64,000 nucleotides of DNA from Phytopythium helicoides (GCA_024867545.1 JANFNE010000007.1:1426001-1490000), one strand, 5' to 3'. Shown: positions 1 through 10,178, counted from the stretch's first letter. The notes: generated by a model from the letters alone, not told the origin. A program made the numbers and translations.

Positions 1-146
1 TTGAAATCTGCATACACGACAGCCATTTTCATGGGGAGAAGAGTGTGGCATTACAGGTTACAAGTCTCGGCAAGATCACGAAACAGGAAATTCATCTTCC
101 TTTCGTGAACTCAAACTAGCAACGCAGCTACTAGTACCCCCTCGAT

Positions 147-1157
147 CTAAGGAAGCACCTTGGAGGTATGCTCGTCAAAGACCGACTGGAACTTGACCAC
201 GTGAGTGGGGTCCGCGGGGAGAGGAGTGTCCTGGAACCAGGCACCGTGAGGCACGCCAGGCACCACGTGGAGGAAAAGTCCACCACGCTCATCAAGAGAC
301 TTGAGCCCAAACGTGTCCTCCGTGTACTCCTTCGTCTCGCGTGCAGGAACGATCGTGAGCTCTTCGAACTTGGTTTGGATCTCCTCCGCACGGCTGACTT
401 CACTGTAACGGCCAAAGATGGAGGTCTGCCACGGCGCAATGCTTCCATCGTCAGGCGACGCGAAGAAGTGCGCTGACTTGAGCTTCAAAAAGTTGCGCTT
501 GCGGCGCTCTTGGTCGGCGAGCTCCTCGGCCGACTCGGCCTTGTTGACGTTATTGATTACTGGGAGAAACGAATTGAACGAGTACCAATCGCTGGCGAAT
601 GGTGTTCGCTGCACGTTGGCAAATGCAAACTCCTTCTGTAACTCCGGGTGCTCGACCAGGAGCTGAGCATAGTCTGCCTGCAGTTGCCCACGCCACTTGG
701 GATCGGTGCTGTACTTGCTGTAGTCGAATGCGTTGGTGGACATAACTGCAGGGCCAAAACCTCCCAGAAAACCCGCGAGTGGCGTCGCGTCTTCAGGCTG
801 CGGGCCGTAGAAGATGCCGTTCTGTGCGCCTCCAAGACTGATCAAAGAATGCACCTGGTGGTCGTCCATTTCCTCAACGACGGCGCGAGCAATGATGCCG
901 CCGAGTGAGAAGGCAATGAAGATATAACCATTCTGAAAGCGCTTGTCACTGGCGACGACGGATCGGATCTGTTCAATGGCGAGGGGGACTTGCTCATGGA
1001 GTGACTTGATCGAGTTCTCGTTTGATGCGAAGCTGAGTGCCACAAGTGCTCGACCTTGAGCAGCCAATGCCTTCTCCAAATTGGCGGCAGTGCCAGCATT
1101 CATGGTGATGCCGTGGAAGAAGAAGGCAGGTAGTGGGCTGGTGCCGGTGGAGCTCAT
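147..1157 (-). CDS. Palmitoyl-protein thioesterase-like protein, paralogue 1
   Basis: Predicted alpha/beta hydrolase of the PPT family, which removes S-linked fatty acids from proteins. From the ATG at 1157 it is 336 residues. It shows the FFFHG oxyanion-region motif near residue 12, a nucleophile serine near residue 84, an acidic SPDDG motif and the late histidine in VPHGAW. The overall order matches animal PPT1, including the INK..., FGLK and LDERGGL blocks. The serine elbow reads AFSLG instead of the usual GxSxG, so the first glycine is alanine. There is no signal peptide. An in-frame ATG lies further upstream at 1214, but 1157 is preferred because paralogues start at the same place (MSS/MST just before PLPVFFFHG) and the A/C-rich leader resembles that of the copy at 12671. 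Family assignment is secure; activity and substrate are inferred. Confidence 0.88.
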   Translation of the reverse strand: MSSTGTSPLPAFFFHGITMNAGTAANLEKALAAQGRALVALSFASNENSIKSLHEQVPLAIEQIRSVVASDKRFQNGYIFIAFSLGGIIARAVVEEMDDHQVHSLISLGGAQNGIFYGPQPEDATPLAGFLGGFGPAVMSTNAFDYSKYSTDPKWRGQLQADYAQLLVEHPELQKEFAFANVQRTPFASDWYSFNSFLPVINNVNKAESAEELADQERRKRNFLKLKSAHFFASPDDGSIAPWQTSIFGRYSEVSRAEEIQTKFEELTIVPARETKEYTEDTFGLKSLDERGGLFLHVVPGVPHGAWFQDTPLPADPTHVVKFQSVFDEHTSKVLP

Positions 1158-1523
1158 TGTTGACTTGGTTAGTGTTGTTTGTGGTTCGAGGGAAGTTTCG
1201 ATGTGAGTTGTCATGAAGGACAGCAGAAAGGTGCGAGCCAACTACTCTCGTCATTATCCATTCTGTTGAAGTGGTGGCTTTAGGTGTGGTGGATTGCTCC
1301 CCCGACAAGCATAGGGGCAAGCAATCTCAGCTGGCAGTTTACGACATGCGTTCTTCATCATGGGAAAAGTGAGCAGGTATCCGTATTAGGATTCGCCTCC
1401 GTTTGCGATCGATTTACTGTCACAGCCTACCGGCATGGACACGGACACGAGTTAAGAAAACCCATATCTAAACATATCGTTCCTCCATCGATGTCAAAAT
1501 CGGATCCTGGGATTTGTTTTTGT

Positions 1524-2708
1524 TTACGAGAGCAGTGGATAAATGTGTTGGTCATAAACACTCTTCCACACGCAAAACTTGGTCGGATCATCCTGTCGCC
1601 AGCAATCAGCGACCCAGCAGCCATGAGCAACGCCGGGAACCTCGTGGAGGAACAGTCCACCTCTCTCAAACAATGTTTGCAGACCAAACGTGTCTTCCAC
1701 GTACTCCAGTGTCTCGTTCATCTTCACAATCCGCAAATTCTCAAACTCGGTCGCGATCTTGTCAATCGCGTCCACTTCGCTGTAGCGGCCAAAGTGCGAG
1801 ATTTGCCAAGGTGCTACGACACCATCGTTGGGCGATGCGAAGAAGTGCGCAGCTTGTAGCTTGAGGAAGTTTCGCTTGCGGCGCTGCTTGTCGTGCACGC
1901 ACCTGTCTTTTACATCGAGGTCTTCTTGATCGCAGTGGTTGACATTATTGATAACTGGGAGGAATGTGTTGGCTGAAACCCAATCGTTGAATGCTGGAAA
2001 GCGCGCGAGCTCGACGAACGAGTACTCAGTCTGCAGCTGCGGCTGGTCCACTACCAGCCTCGCGAGATCACGCTGCATCTCTCCCCGCAAACTCGCTGGG
2101 TCTTGCGCATATCCCTCAAAGTCGAAGATCTCGGAAGGAACCACCTTGGCGCCAAACCCGGACATGAGAACCTTCAGTGGAGCTTGATCCTCCGGCTGCG
2201 GGCCGTAGAAAACTCCGTTCTGCACGCCAGCGAGGCTGATGAACTTGCGGACCTGATGATCGTCCATCTCTTCAATCACAGCGCGTGCAATGATGCCGCC
2301 TTGCGACTGCGCGATGAAGATGTATCCGTTCTGGAACCTGTCGTCGAGCAGCACCGTGTTGCGGATCTGGGCGATGGCCATGGGCACCTGGGCGAGCAGC
2401 GAGTGCGTCGAGCACGCGTCGGGGCAGAGGCTGAACGCCACGAACGCTCTGCCTTCCGCCGTCAAGTTGGCCTCAATGTTGCGGCCCTCGCTCGGGTTGT
2501 TGGTGATCCCGTGGAAGAAGAAGACGGGCAGTCGAGCACTAGCCGCGTCTCCATCGTCTGCGACCAAAACCGCAGCCGCATTCAACGCTGGAACCGCCGG
2601 AACCGAGTGCTCAACGACGTTGATGAAGCGACGAGCGAGCACGTCGGACGTGAACACCAGGAGTAGCAGAGCTCCAAGCCCAGCAGCAGCTCGTCGCCCC
2701 ATGGCCAT
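1524..2708 (-). CDS. Secreted palmitoyl-protein thioesterase-like protein, paralogue 2
   Basis: PPT-family hydrolase of 394 residues with a hydrophobic N-terminal signal (MAMGRRAAAGLGALLLLVF...), so probably secreted or lysosomal/vacuolar. The start at 2708 is the first ATG of the frame. The serine elbow reads AQSQGG, the acid lies in SPNDG and the histidine in VAHGCW. It carries a Cys-containing insertion (CDQEDLDVKDRC) before the QRRKRNF block, shared in shorter form only with the neighbour at 2868. Together with overall similarity this makes the two a sub-pair. It is head-to-head with that gene, the two ATGs being 159 bases apart, so they probably share a bidirectional promoter. Confidence 0.88.
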   Translation of the reverse strand: MAMGRRAAAGLGALLLLVFTSDVLARRFINVVEHSVPAVPALNAAAVLVADDGDAASARLPVFFFHGITNNPSEGRNIEANLTAEGRAFVAFSLCPDACSTHSLLAQVPMAIAQIRNTVLLDDRFQNGYIFIAQSQGGIIARAVIEEMDDHQVRKFISLAGVQNGVFYGPQPEDQAPLKVLMSGFGAKVVPSEIFDFEGYAQDPASLRGEMQRDLARLVVDQPQLQTEYSFVELARFPAFNDWVSANTFLPVINNVNHCDQEDLDVKDRCVHDKQRRKRNFLKLQAAHFFASPNDGVVAPWQISHFGRYSEVDAIDKIATEFENLRIVKMNETLEYVEDTFGLQTLFERGGLFLHEVPGVAHGCWVADCWRQDDPTKFCVWKSVYDQHIYPLLS

Positions 2709-2867
2709 AGCCCACCGCGAGCCTTGAGAGGTCTGCAGGCGAAGGAGCAATGGCCGTATCAGCCGACACACTCAACAGCTCCGCATCGCGACCAGTCTCT
2801 CGCGCCGGATCCATCCAATCCTCTCTCGTAGCTCCTCGCTGTCAGTCTCACCAAAGATCTGGAGCTC
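2709..2867. promoter_or_regulatory. Short divergent intergenic region between paralogues 2 and 3
   Basis: Only 159 bases separate the two outward-facing ATGs, so promoters of both secreted PPT genes must lie here or overlap coding sequence. No convincing initiator motif could be picked out by eye. Confidence 0.5.
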
Positions 2868-4001
2868 ATGAGGTCGACAGGCGTGCTCTCGGCGCTGCTG
2901 CTGCTGCTCGCGTTGCCCCTGGCGACCGCCAGACTCGTGCCTTTCTCCTTTAGGAGCTTCGCGTTCGACAGCGTCCCGCACGATCTGCCGCGAGGACTCC
3001 CCGTCTTCTTCTTCCACGGGATCACGGGCTACCCGGAGGAGGCTGTGAACCTGCAGAGGGCGCTGGCAGCTCAAGGCCGAGAGCTCGTGGCGCTCAGCTT
3101 CTGTCCGCATGAGTGCTCCATCCAGTCGCTGCACACGCAGGTGCCCATGGCCATCCGGCAGATCCGGGAGATTGTTGCGCGGGACGAGCGCTTCAAGGAC
3201 GGATACGTGTTCATCGGGCACTCCCAGGGCGGCATCATGGCCCGCGCGGTGATTGAAGAGATGGACGACCACCAAGTCCACACGTTCATCAGCCTCGCGG
3301 GGGCACAGAACGGAGTCTTCTACGGCCCACAGCCGCAAGACGCAGTTCCGCTGCGCGTCCTGCTCTCCGGGTTCGGCCAGCAGCTCATTCCTCGCGACAT
3401 CTTCGACTTTGACAAGTACCAGGCCAGGTTCGGAGACGACCCGAACGTCCTGAGGGGCGAGATCCAGCGAGACACGGCGCAGCTCATGGTCGACCGACCC
3501 GACCTTGAAGCAGAGTACTCGTTCGTGAACCTCGCACGCTTTCCCGATTTTGACGACTGGGTCAAGGTCAACACCTTCCTGCCGGTGATGAACAACGTCA
3601 ACGAGTGCAACGACGACGACCAGTGTGTTGATGACAAGCTTCGCCGAAAGCAAAACTTCGTGAGACTGCAAGCTGCACACTTCTTCGCGTCGCCCAACGA
3701 TGGAGTCATTTCTCCATGGCAGATGTCGCTCTTTGGACGCTACAGCGAGGTGGACTCGATTGAGGAGATCCTGTCCGAGTTCGAGGACTTGCGAGTCGTG
3801 GGGATGAACGAGACGGTGGAGTATCTTGAGGACACGTTTGGTCTGCGGACGCTGTCGGATCGAGGCGGATTGTTCCTCTACGAAGTCCCTGGAGTTTCCC
3901 ACGGATGTTGGATCGCGGACGGCCGTCGACTCGATGACCCGACCAAGTTCTGCGAGTTCCAGCCACTCTTCGACGAGTTCATCGCTCCAATCCTGCCGTA
4001 G
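2868..4001 (+). CDS. Secreted palmitoyl-protein thioesterase-like protein, paralogue 3
   Basis: PPT-family hydrolase, 377 residues, starting with a clear signal peptide (MRSTGVLSALLLLLALPLA). It has a canonical GHSQGG elbow, the acid in SPNDG and the histidine in VSHGCW. It shares the Cys-bearing insertion (NECNDDDQC) with the divergent neighbour at 1524-2708, so the two are probably a duplicated pair that kept secretion. Codon use is GC-rich and uninterrupted, with no intron. The first ATG of the open frame is used. Secretion and de-acylation activity are inferred from family. Confidence 0.9.
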   Translation: MRSTGVLSALLLLLALPLATARLVPFSFRSFAFDSVPHDLPRGLPVFFFHGITGYPEEAVNLQRALAAQGRELVALSFCPHECSIQSLHTQVPMAIRQIREIVARDERFKDGYVFIGHSQGGIMARAVIEEMDDHQVHTFISLAGAQNGVFYGPQPQDAVPLRVLLSGFGQQLIPRDIFDFDKYQARFGDDPNVLRGEIQRDTAQLMVDRPDLEAEYSFVNLARFPDFDDWVKVNTFLPVMNNVNECNDDDQCVDDKLRRKQNFVRLQAAHFFASPNDGVISPWQMSLFGRYSEVDSIEEILSEFEDLRVVGMNETVEYLEDTFGLRTLSDRGGLFLYEVPGVSHGCWIADGRRLDDPTKFCEFQPLFDEFIAPILP

Positions 4002-4339
4002 GACGATGCGAGTGCCTCCAAGGAGCCCAGCAACTCGGAGAAGGAAGAGCCCCTGAGTAAACTGCGTCCATTGGTATTAGCTCAACCCTCACTTCCTCTA
4101 CGAACATGTACATCGTTGATTAGGAATTCCCAACTCGTTTGCTGCCTGTAAATGCATTTGTAGAGAACCAAACGCTGCTCCGAGCAGCAATTGCCGTTGA
4201 AGGTGGCATGGCGTTGGTGACTGCGTCACACTTCTCACGATCAAACTGATCAGGCTGGTCGGTCTCAACTCTGCCCATCACATCAATCTGGGTGCAACTC
4301 GCTGCACCAAAGACGAGTCTCCATTTCTCTCCGAAGGCC

Positions 4340-5365
4340 ATGAGCACCACGTCGAATTCGTCAAGCGCACCTCCGCTCCCGGTCTTCTTCTTCCACGGCC
4401 TCACGGGCCAGCCGAGCGAAGGTGAAGATCTACGGAGAGCGTGTGCGGCGCATGGACGCGTCCTTGTCTCGCTGAGCTTTTGCCCAGGGGAGGAGTCGAT
4501 CGGCTCGCTCCACAAGCAAGTTCCTCTCGCCATCGAGCAGATCCGATCGATCGTTGCCAGTGATGACCGGTTCAAGAATGGCTACGTCTTCATTGGCCAT
4601 TCGCAAGGAGGCCTGCTAGCTCGTACAGTTGTGGAAGAGATGGATGATCACCAGGCGCACACGTTGATCAGTCTCGTGGGGGTGCAGAACGGATGGTTTT
4701 ACGGCCCGCAGCCTGAGGAAGCGGAGCCTCTAGCAGGCTTCCTCGCTGGATTTGGCCCGAAGGTGATGCCGAATTCTGGCTTCGACTTCGCGCACTACAG
4801 TGATGACCCAGCCACGCGGCGAGGCACAGTGCAACGAGACCTCACTGTCTTCCTCAAGGAGCACAAGGACCTCAATGACGAGTTCTCATACCCTAATCTA
4901 GTGCGACCTCCAGTGGCCAACGACTGGCTTGCAAGCAACACGTTCTTGCCGAAGGTCAACAACATCAACAAGGCCGAGACGGCCGAAGAAATCGCGGATC
5001 AGCAGCGACGCAAGAACAACTTCCTCAAGTTGAAGGCTGCTCACTTCTTCGCCTCGCCAGGTGACGGAGGGATCACTCCGTGGCAGACTGCAATTTTCGG
5101 ACGCTACAGCGAGGTGGACAGCCTCGATGAGATCGAAACCAAGTTTGGGGACTTGAAGGTAGTCGACATGCGTGACACGACCGAGTACATCGAAGACACG
5201 TTTGGTCTGAAGACGCTGGATGAGCGTGGTGGATTGCATCTCCATGTGGTTCCGGACGTTCCTCATTGCGGCTGGACACTTGACACTCCGCTAGTCAGCG
5301 ATCCGACTCGCATCTGCGAGTTCCAAAAGATCTTCGAAGACCATATTCGAGCGACGTTGCCTTGA
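4340..5365 (+). CDS. Palmitoyl-protein thioesterase-like protein, paralogue 4
   Basis: Hydrolase of 341 residues without a signal peptide. The start at 4340 is the only ATG before PLPVFFFHG and lies in the leader context gaaggccATGAGC, which recurs upstream of several paralogues. The nucleophile serine is near residue 88 (GHSQGG), the acid in SPGDG and the histidine in VPHCGW. The stretch 4955-5117 is almost identical at DNA level to 9765-9927 in paralogue 7 (about two mismatches by eye), pointing to gene conversion. Lack of a targeting signal suggests a cytosolic enzyme, unlike the lysosomal animal PPT1, unless export is unconventional. Confidence 0.9.
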   Translation: MSTTSNSSSAPPLPVFFFHGLTGQPSEGEDLRRACAAHGRVLVSLSFCPGEESIGSLHKQVPLAIEQIRSIVASDDRFKNGYVFIGHSQGGLLARTVVEEMDDHQAHTLISLVGVQNGWFYGPQPEEAEPLAGFLAGFGPKVMPNSGFDFAHYSDDPATRRGTVQRDLTVFLKEHKDLNDEFSYPNLVRPPVANDWLASNTFLPKVNNINKAETAEEIADQQRRKNNFLKLKAAHFFASPGDGGITPWQTAIFGRYSEVDSLDEIETKFGDLKVVDMRDTTEYIEDTFGLKTLDERGGLHLHVVPDVPHCGWTLDTPLVSDPTRICEFQKIFEDHIRATLP

Positions 5366-5821
5366 AGCTCTCGCCCGAAGAATTTGCTGATTATTTGAAT
5401 GAAAGTTCATTTGAACAGCAGACCCGCTTGCATTTAGAACAGGTCCTCTTCGGGCTAACGAATGGATGCTTGAACGCAGACCAGGTTTCGATCACCAGAC
5501 CACTTCCCTCGAGTTCGAGACTGACGGCCCCAACACTGCGGAAAAATCGGTCTAGACGCATCCCCAGCGAGCCAAACGAAGTGCTGTTCTCCATTTAGCT
5601 GAGTGTCGCTCTCTTCTCTCGGACTTGACGGCACTCGATGGTGTTGCTCGATTGCCACAGTAACAATTCCATTTGGCAGGAAAACTGCTTGACCTGGTCA
5701 CGCCTCGGCGCTGCACAGTAATCAACCGCAGCTCCACGTCCATAAACAGGTCTTCGCCCAAGCTCAACCACGCTGCCAATGCCACCTTGAGTGCTGCAGT
5801 CTCTGATCTGCTCCCAACGCC

Positions 5822-6847
5822 ATGAGTGCCTCGCAAGAAAGCTCCAATACCAAGTCGCTGCCTGTGTTCTTCTTCCATGGCCTCACGGGCCACCCGGGCG
5901 AAGCTGTAAACTTGGAGAAGGCGTGTGCGGCCCAAGGCCGCGTCCTAATGCCGCTGAGCTTTTGTCCCGCCGAAAAGTCCATTGTGTCGCTGCACAAGCA
6001 GATTCCTCTTGCCATCGAGCAGATCCGATCGATCGTTGCCAGCGATGAGCGATTCAAGAACGGCTACGTCTTCATCGGACATTCTCAAGGGGGCATGCTC
6101 GCACGTGCAGTCGTCGAGGAGATGGATGACCATCAAGTACACACTCTAATTAGCTTGGCCGGTGTGCAGAACGGCATCTTCTACGGGCCACAACCGGAGG
6201 ATGTGGCGCCACTGATGGGACTCGTTGCTGCGTTTGGACTCATGGTTATGCCCAACAAGGCATTTGACTTCGAACGGTACCGTGACGACGCCGACAAGTG
6301 GCGCGGAAAAGTTCAACGAGACCTTGCAGCCTTCCTTACTGAGCGAAAGGACCTTCAAGACGAATACTCGTTCACTAATCTGCAGCGTGCACCAGCACTC
6401 GACGACTGGCTCGGCAGCAATACGTTTCTTCCAAAGATGAACAACATCAACAAGACTGAGTCGGCTGAGGACATCTCCGACCAGCAGCGACGCAAGAACA
6501 ACTTCCTCAAGCTGAAGGCTGCTCACTTTTTCGCCTCCCCGGGAGATGGCGCTGTAGCTCCATGGCAGATCTCGATATTCGGGCGCTACAACGAGGTGGA
6601 CAGCATCGAGGAGATCGAGACCAAGTTCGAGGATTTCAAGATCGTGGATGTGCGCGACACGACCGAGTACAAGGAAGACACGTTTGGTCTGAAGTCCCTG
6701 GACGAGCGTGGTGGACTTCACGTTCACGTGGTTCCGGACATTCCTCACGGTGGGTGGATTACGAATACTCCGCTTGTCGACGATAAGTCGACAGTGTGCG
6801 AGTTCCAAAAGGTCTTCGACGAGCATATCAGTTCGGCGCTCCCCTAA
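5822..6847 (+). CDS. Palmitoyl-protein thioesterase-like protein, paralogue 5
   Basis: PPT-family hydrolase of 341 residues, with no signal peptide and no intron. It begins MSASQESSNT, a start shared almost exactly with paralogues 7 and 8, which fixes the initiation site. The triad can be read as Ser near residue 88 in GHSQGG, Asp in SPGDG and His in IPHGGW. The C-terminus HISSALP matches the family's common ...LP ending. It differs from 4, 6 and 7 in the middle third (LMGLVAAFGLMVMP), where those carry DFLxxFGPKVxP, so this part is under less constraint or was not homogenised. Confidence 0.9.
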   Translation: MSASQESSNTKSLPVFFFHGLTGHPGEAVNLEKACAAQGRVLMPLSFCPAEKSIVSLHKQIPLAIEQIRSIVASDERFKNGYVFIGHSQGGMLARAVVEEMDDHQVHTLISLAGVQNGIFYGPQPEDVAPLMGLVAAFGLMVMPNKAFDFERYRDDADKWRGKVQRDLAAFLTERKDLQDEYSFTNLQRAPALDDWLGSNTFLPKMNNINKTESAEDISDQQRRKNNFLKLKAAHFFASPGDGAVAPWQISIFGRYNEVDSIEEIETKFEDFKIVDVRDTTEYKEDTFGLKSLDERGGLHVHVVPDIPHGGWITNTPLVDDKSTVCEFQKVFDEHISSALP

Positions 6848-7303
6848 AAATTGAGTGCTACCATGCTAGCAGCATGATGAAGTGGCGTAAATACATGGCG
6901 TTTATCTCGAGTGCTTTGACGAATACTGGAGCTTTTACTGGTTTGCTAACGCGATGCAGCTGATAGAATTGACTTCTGAATTCATGGTTTGCAGAACTCG
7001 ACTACGGCAGAAAAGAATCTATGTCAACTAGAATAGCAGACTTGGTGCACGTCGGACTTATTCGCTGCAGAGAATTCAATGGGCATGTCGTCCGATCACA
7101 ATTCGTACCGTAAGCGAATCTTGCCGAACCTTTCAGCCGTTGCCATTTTCATACACACCAAGGTCTGTAGAGAAGCAACGGCTTGGCACCCAGGGCGAAA
7201 CCTCGGACTTTCCACAGAAACATTCAGCATAATCACCCAAACTTCAATCAACTGCTGACTCTCGTGGGCAGAGGTTACTGCAGAAAAATGGACCGAACTT
7301 CAG
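6848..7303. other. Intergenic spacer, paralogues 5-6
   Basis: AT-richer than the flanking genes. No frame with recognisable protein similarity, no RNA gene and no repeat seen. Confidence 0.5.
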
Positions 7304-7319
7304 TTTCATTTTCCAATTT
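7304..7319 (+). promoter_or_regulatory. Oomycete Inr/FPR-like core promoter
   Basis: The sequence TTTCATTTTCCAATTT matches the oomycete initiator plus flanking region (about GCTCATTYBNCAWTTT, recalled from published oomycete promoters) at roughly 14 of 16 positions. It lies 12 bases before the ATG of paralogue 6. Confidence 0.65.
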
Positions 7320-7330
7320 GACTCAAAGCC

Positions 7331-8368
7331 ATGAGTGTCATCCATCAAAATCCTGAGGGTGCTCACAGCGTGGCACTGCTCCCGGTCTTCTTCTTCCACG
7401 GCCTCATGGGTAATCCAGGTGAAGCAGAAAACTTAATGAAGGCCTGTGAAGCCCAAGGACGCGTTCTTAAATCGCTGAGTTTTTGCCCACCCGGGAAAAC
7501 ATCTATCTCGCTGCACAAGCAAGTCCCTCTCGCCATCGAGCAGATCCGATCGATCGTTGCCAGTGATGACCGGTTCAAGAACGGCTACGTCTTCATCGGT
7601 TACTCTCAAGGAGGTTTGCTTGCTCGTGCGGTTGTGGAAGAGATGGATGATCACCAGGTGCACACATTGATCAGCCTCGTAGGCGCACAGAATGGATGGT
7701 TTCACGGACCACAACCAGAGGAGACGGAGCCTCTTGCGGATTTTCTTGCAATATTTGGCCCGAAAGTGATCCCGGATTCTGGTTTTGACTTTGCGCGCTA
7801 CAGCAACGACCCATCGACATGGCGAGGCAAAGTGCAACGCGATCTCGCCACATTCTTCAAGCAGCGCATGGATCTGAACGACGAGTTCTCTTACCCTAAT
7901 CTTGTGCGCTCACCGGCACTTGAAGATTGGCTCGACAGTAACTCGTTTCTACCGAAGATGAACAACATCAACAAGTGCAAATCGGCTGAGGACATTGCTG
8001 ATCAGCAGCGGCGCAAGAACAACTTCCTCAAATTGAAGGCTGCTCATTTCTTCGCTTCTCCGGGAGACGGCATCCTCACACCTTGGCAGATCTCGATATT
8101 CGGTCGCTACAGCGAGGTGAACAACATCGAGGAGATCGAAACCAAGTTTGAGGACTTGAAGGTAGTCGACATGCGTGACACGACCGAGTATATCGAAGAC
8201 ACGTTTGGTCTGAAGACACTGGATGAGCGTGGTGGATTGCATCTCCATGTGGTTCCGGACGTTCCTCATTGTGGCTGGATTGTTGATACCCCTCTGGTTG
8301 GCGATCCGACTCGCATCTGCGAGTTTCAGATGATGTTCAACGAGCATATCAACCCTGCTCTCCCGTAA
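7331..8368 (+). CDS. Palmitoyl-protein thioesterase-like protein, paralogue 6
   Basis: PPT-family hydrolase, 345 residues, no signal peptide. The serine elbow reads GYSQGG (tyrosine replacing the usual histidine), the acid is in SPGDG and the histidine in VPHCGW. The ATG lies only 12 bases after an excellent oomycete initiator/FPR-like motif at 7304-7319, so the 5' leader must be very short. Its 3' end (from the VVPDVPHCGWIVDTPL block onward) is nearly identical to paralogue 7, whereas its middle is not, a mosaic pattern. Confidence 0.9.
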   Translation: MSVIHQNPEGAHSVALLPVFFFHGLMGNPGEAENLMKACEAQGRVLKSLSFCPPGKTSISLHKQVPLAIEQIRSIVASDDRFKNGYVFIGYSQGGLLARAVVEEMDDHQVHTLISLVGAQNGWFHGPQPEETEPLADFLAIFGPKVIPDSGFDFARYSNDPSTWRGKVQRDLATFFKQRMDLNDEFSYPNLVRSPALEDWLDSNSFLPKMNNINKCKSAEDIADQQRRKNNFLKLKAAHFFASPGDGILTPWQISIFGRYSEVNNIEEIETKFEDLKVVDMRDTTEYIEDTFGLKTLDERGGLHLHVVPDVPHCGWIVDTPLVGDPTRICEFQMMFNEHINPALP

Positions 8369-9152
8369 GATTTACTTTTTGAATTGCGAAACGCTGGAGG
8401 ACACGTTTGATCTCGAACGCATGGTAGTTTCTTGCTGGCAGAAGCAATTTGAAGTGAAGCGCAAGGAAGGATTCAAAGTCGAGAATCTTCAATCCACAAT
8501 AGCTTAAAACGATTGGCATACCGTGGCTAGGCAAAATCAACTCGAGATCTCGCATTCCTGTCGAGTTCTAGTCAGCATTAGCCCCACTTGCCACTGTGAA
8601 CTGGAACAATGTCGACCAGACTTTTTTTCTTTCACGACAAACAGTGTCTGATTACCGACATTGACAACGAGCTGCACACTCGGTTTCAATAAATTCCGAG
8701 TTCATGACTAACTAACCAAATGATTGCTCGGTAGAATCAAAGGGCACCTTGCCTGAAAGCTCACCAACCACTACTGCAGCACAAACTTTTCCTTGGGTGT
8801 TGCTCTGGAGCAATACAATATTGCATATGCTGGAAAAGCTCTTGAGGCTGCCCAAACCAAATCTACGGTATTTTCTGGGGAAGCACGAACCGATCATTTC
8901 ACTCTGACATCACAACGAGTCAAATCTTTGTGCTCATATAAAAATGCAGCCACTTGTCTCCTTACCTGCAAGGGTAACGTCACATCTCGATTGTGTCAAC
9001 AATTCCATGAGACCATCACTCATGACCACAGCAGATGCCACAGCAGATGGAAGGCAGTGCGTTCGTCTACTGCACAGGCATCCTAGGAGAACCCTTGTTG
9101 TATCAGATAGAATCCGCATTCTCTCTTTCACACTCAAATTCACCTCGAAGCC
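8369..9152. other. Intergenic spacer, paralogues 6-7
   Basis: No protein-like frame recognised. The last 40 bases carry a pyrimidine-rich leader (gcattctctctttcac) that may be a weak initiator for paralogue 7. Confidence 0.45.
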
Positions 9153-10178
9153 ATGAGCACCTCGCAAGAATCCTGCGACACCAAGTTGCTTCCTGTTTTC
9201 TTCTTCCACGGCCTCACAGGCCAACCTGCCGATGCTGAAAACTTGAAAAGGGCCTGTGCTGCGCAAGGACGTTACTTGGTTCCACTGGCATTCTGCCCCG
9301 CCGAGAAGTCTGCTGTTTCGCTTCACAATCAAGTCCCTCTTGCCATCGAGCAGATCCGATCGATCATTGCCAGTGATGACCGGTTCAAGAACGGGTATAT
9401 CTTCATCGGTTTTTCTCAAGGGGGATTGCTTGCTCGCGCGGTAGTGGAAGAGATGGATGATCACCAGGTGCACACGTTGATCAGTCTTATGGGCGTGCAA
9501 AATGGGTGGTTTTACGGCCCGCAGGCAGAAGATTCAGTCCCGCTGGCGGATTTCCTCTCCGAATTTGGCCCGAAGGTGATGCCGAATTCTGGCTTCAAGT
9601 TCGCGAGCTACAACAACGACCCATCGACATGGCGAGGAAAAGTGCAACGCAACCTTGCTACCTTCTTCAAGGAGCACAGGGATCTCAATAACGAGTTCTC
9701 GTACCCTAATCTAGTGCGGTCTCCAGTGGATAGCGACTGGCTCGACAACAATACTTTCTTGCCGAGGGTCAACAACATCAACAAGGCCGAGACGGCCGAA
9801 GAAATCGCGGACCAGCAGCGACGCAAGAACAACTTCCTCAAGTTGAAGGCTGCTCATTTCTTCGCCTCGCCAGGTGACGGAGGGATCACTCCGTGGCAGA
9901 CTGCAATTTTCGGACGCTACAGCGAGGTGAACAACATCGATGAGATCGAGACCAAGTTTGAGGACCTGAAGGTAGTCGACATGCGTGACACGACCGAGTA
10001 CATCGAAGACACGTTTGGTCTGAAGTCGCTGGATGAACGTGGTGGATTGCATCTCCATGTGGTTCCGGACGTTCCTCATTGTGGCTGGATTGTTGATACC
10101 CCTCTGGTTGGCGATCCGACTCGCATCTGCGAGTTCCAGAAGGTCTTTGATGAGCATGTTGAAGCCTCATTGCCCTAG
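9153..10178 (+). CDS. Palmitoyl-protein thioesterase-like protein, paralogue 7
   Basis: PPT-family hydrolase of 341 residues beginning MSTSQESCDTK. The elbow GFSQGG has the same sequence as in human PPT1; the acid is in SPGDG and the histidine in VPHCGW. The gene appears mosaic: 9765-9927 is nearly identical to paralogue 4, while the last part matches paralogue 6. The leader cacctcgaagccATGAG is shared with paralogue 8. There is no signal peptide. Function as a protein or small-molecule thioesterase is inferred from the intact triad. Confidence 0.9.
   Translation: MSTSQESCDTKLLPVFFFHGLTGQPADAENLKRACAAQGRYLVPLAFCPAEKSAVSLHNQVPLAIEQIRSIIASDDRFKNGYIFIGFSQGGLLARAVVEEMDDHQVHTLISLMGVQNGWFYGPQAEDSVPLADFLSEFGPKVMPNSGFKFASYNNDPSTWRGKVQRNLATFFKEHRDLNNEFSYPNLVRSPVDSDWLDNNTFLPRVNNINKAETAEEIADQQRRKNNFLKLKAAHFFASPGDGGITPWQTAIFGRYSEVNNIDEIETKFEDLKVVDMRDTTEYIEDTFGLKSLDERGGLHLHVVPDVPHCGWIVDTPLVGDPTRICEFQKVFDEHVEASLP

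Noticed and set aside
2772..3902. 376-codon minus-strand frame opposite PPT paralogue 3
   Set aside because: It overlaps the whole of a gene with clear family motifs, and similar antisense frames recur opposite every PPT paralogue, so it results from codon bias.
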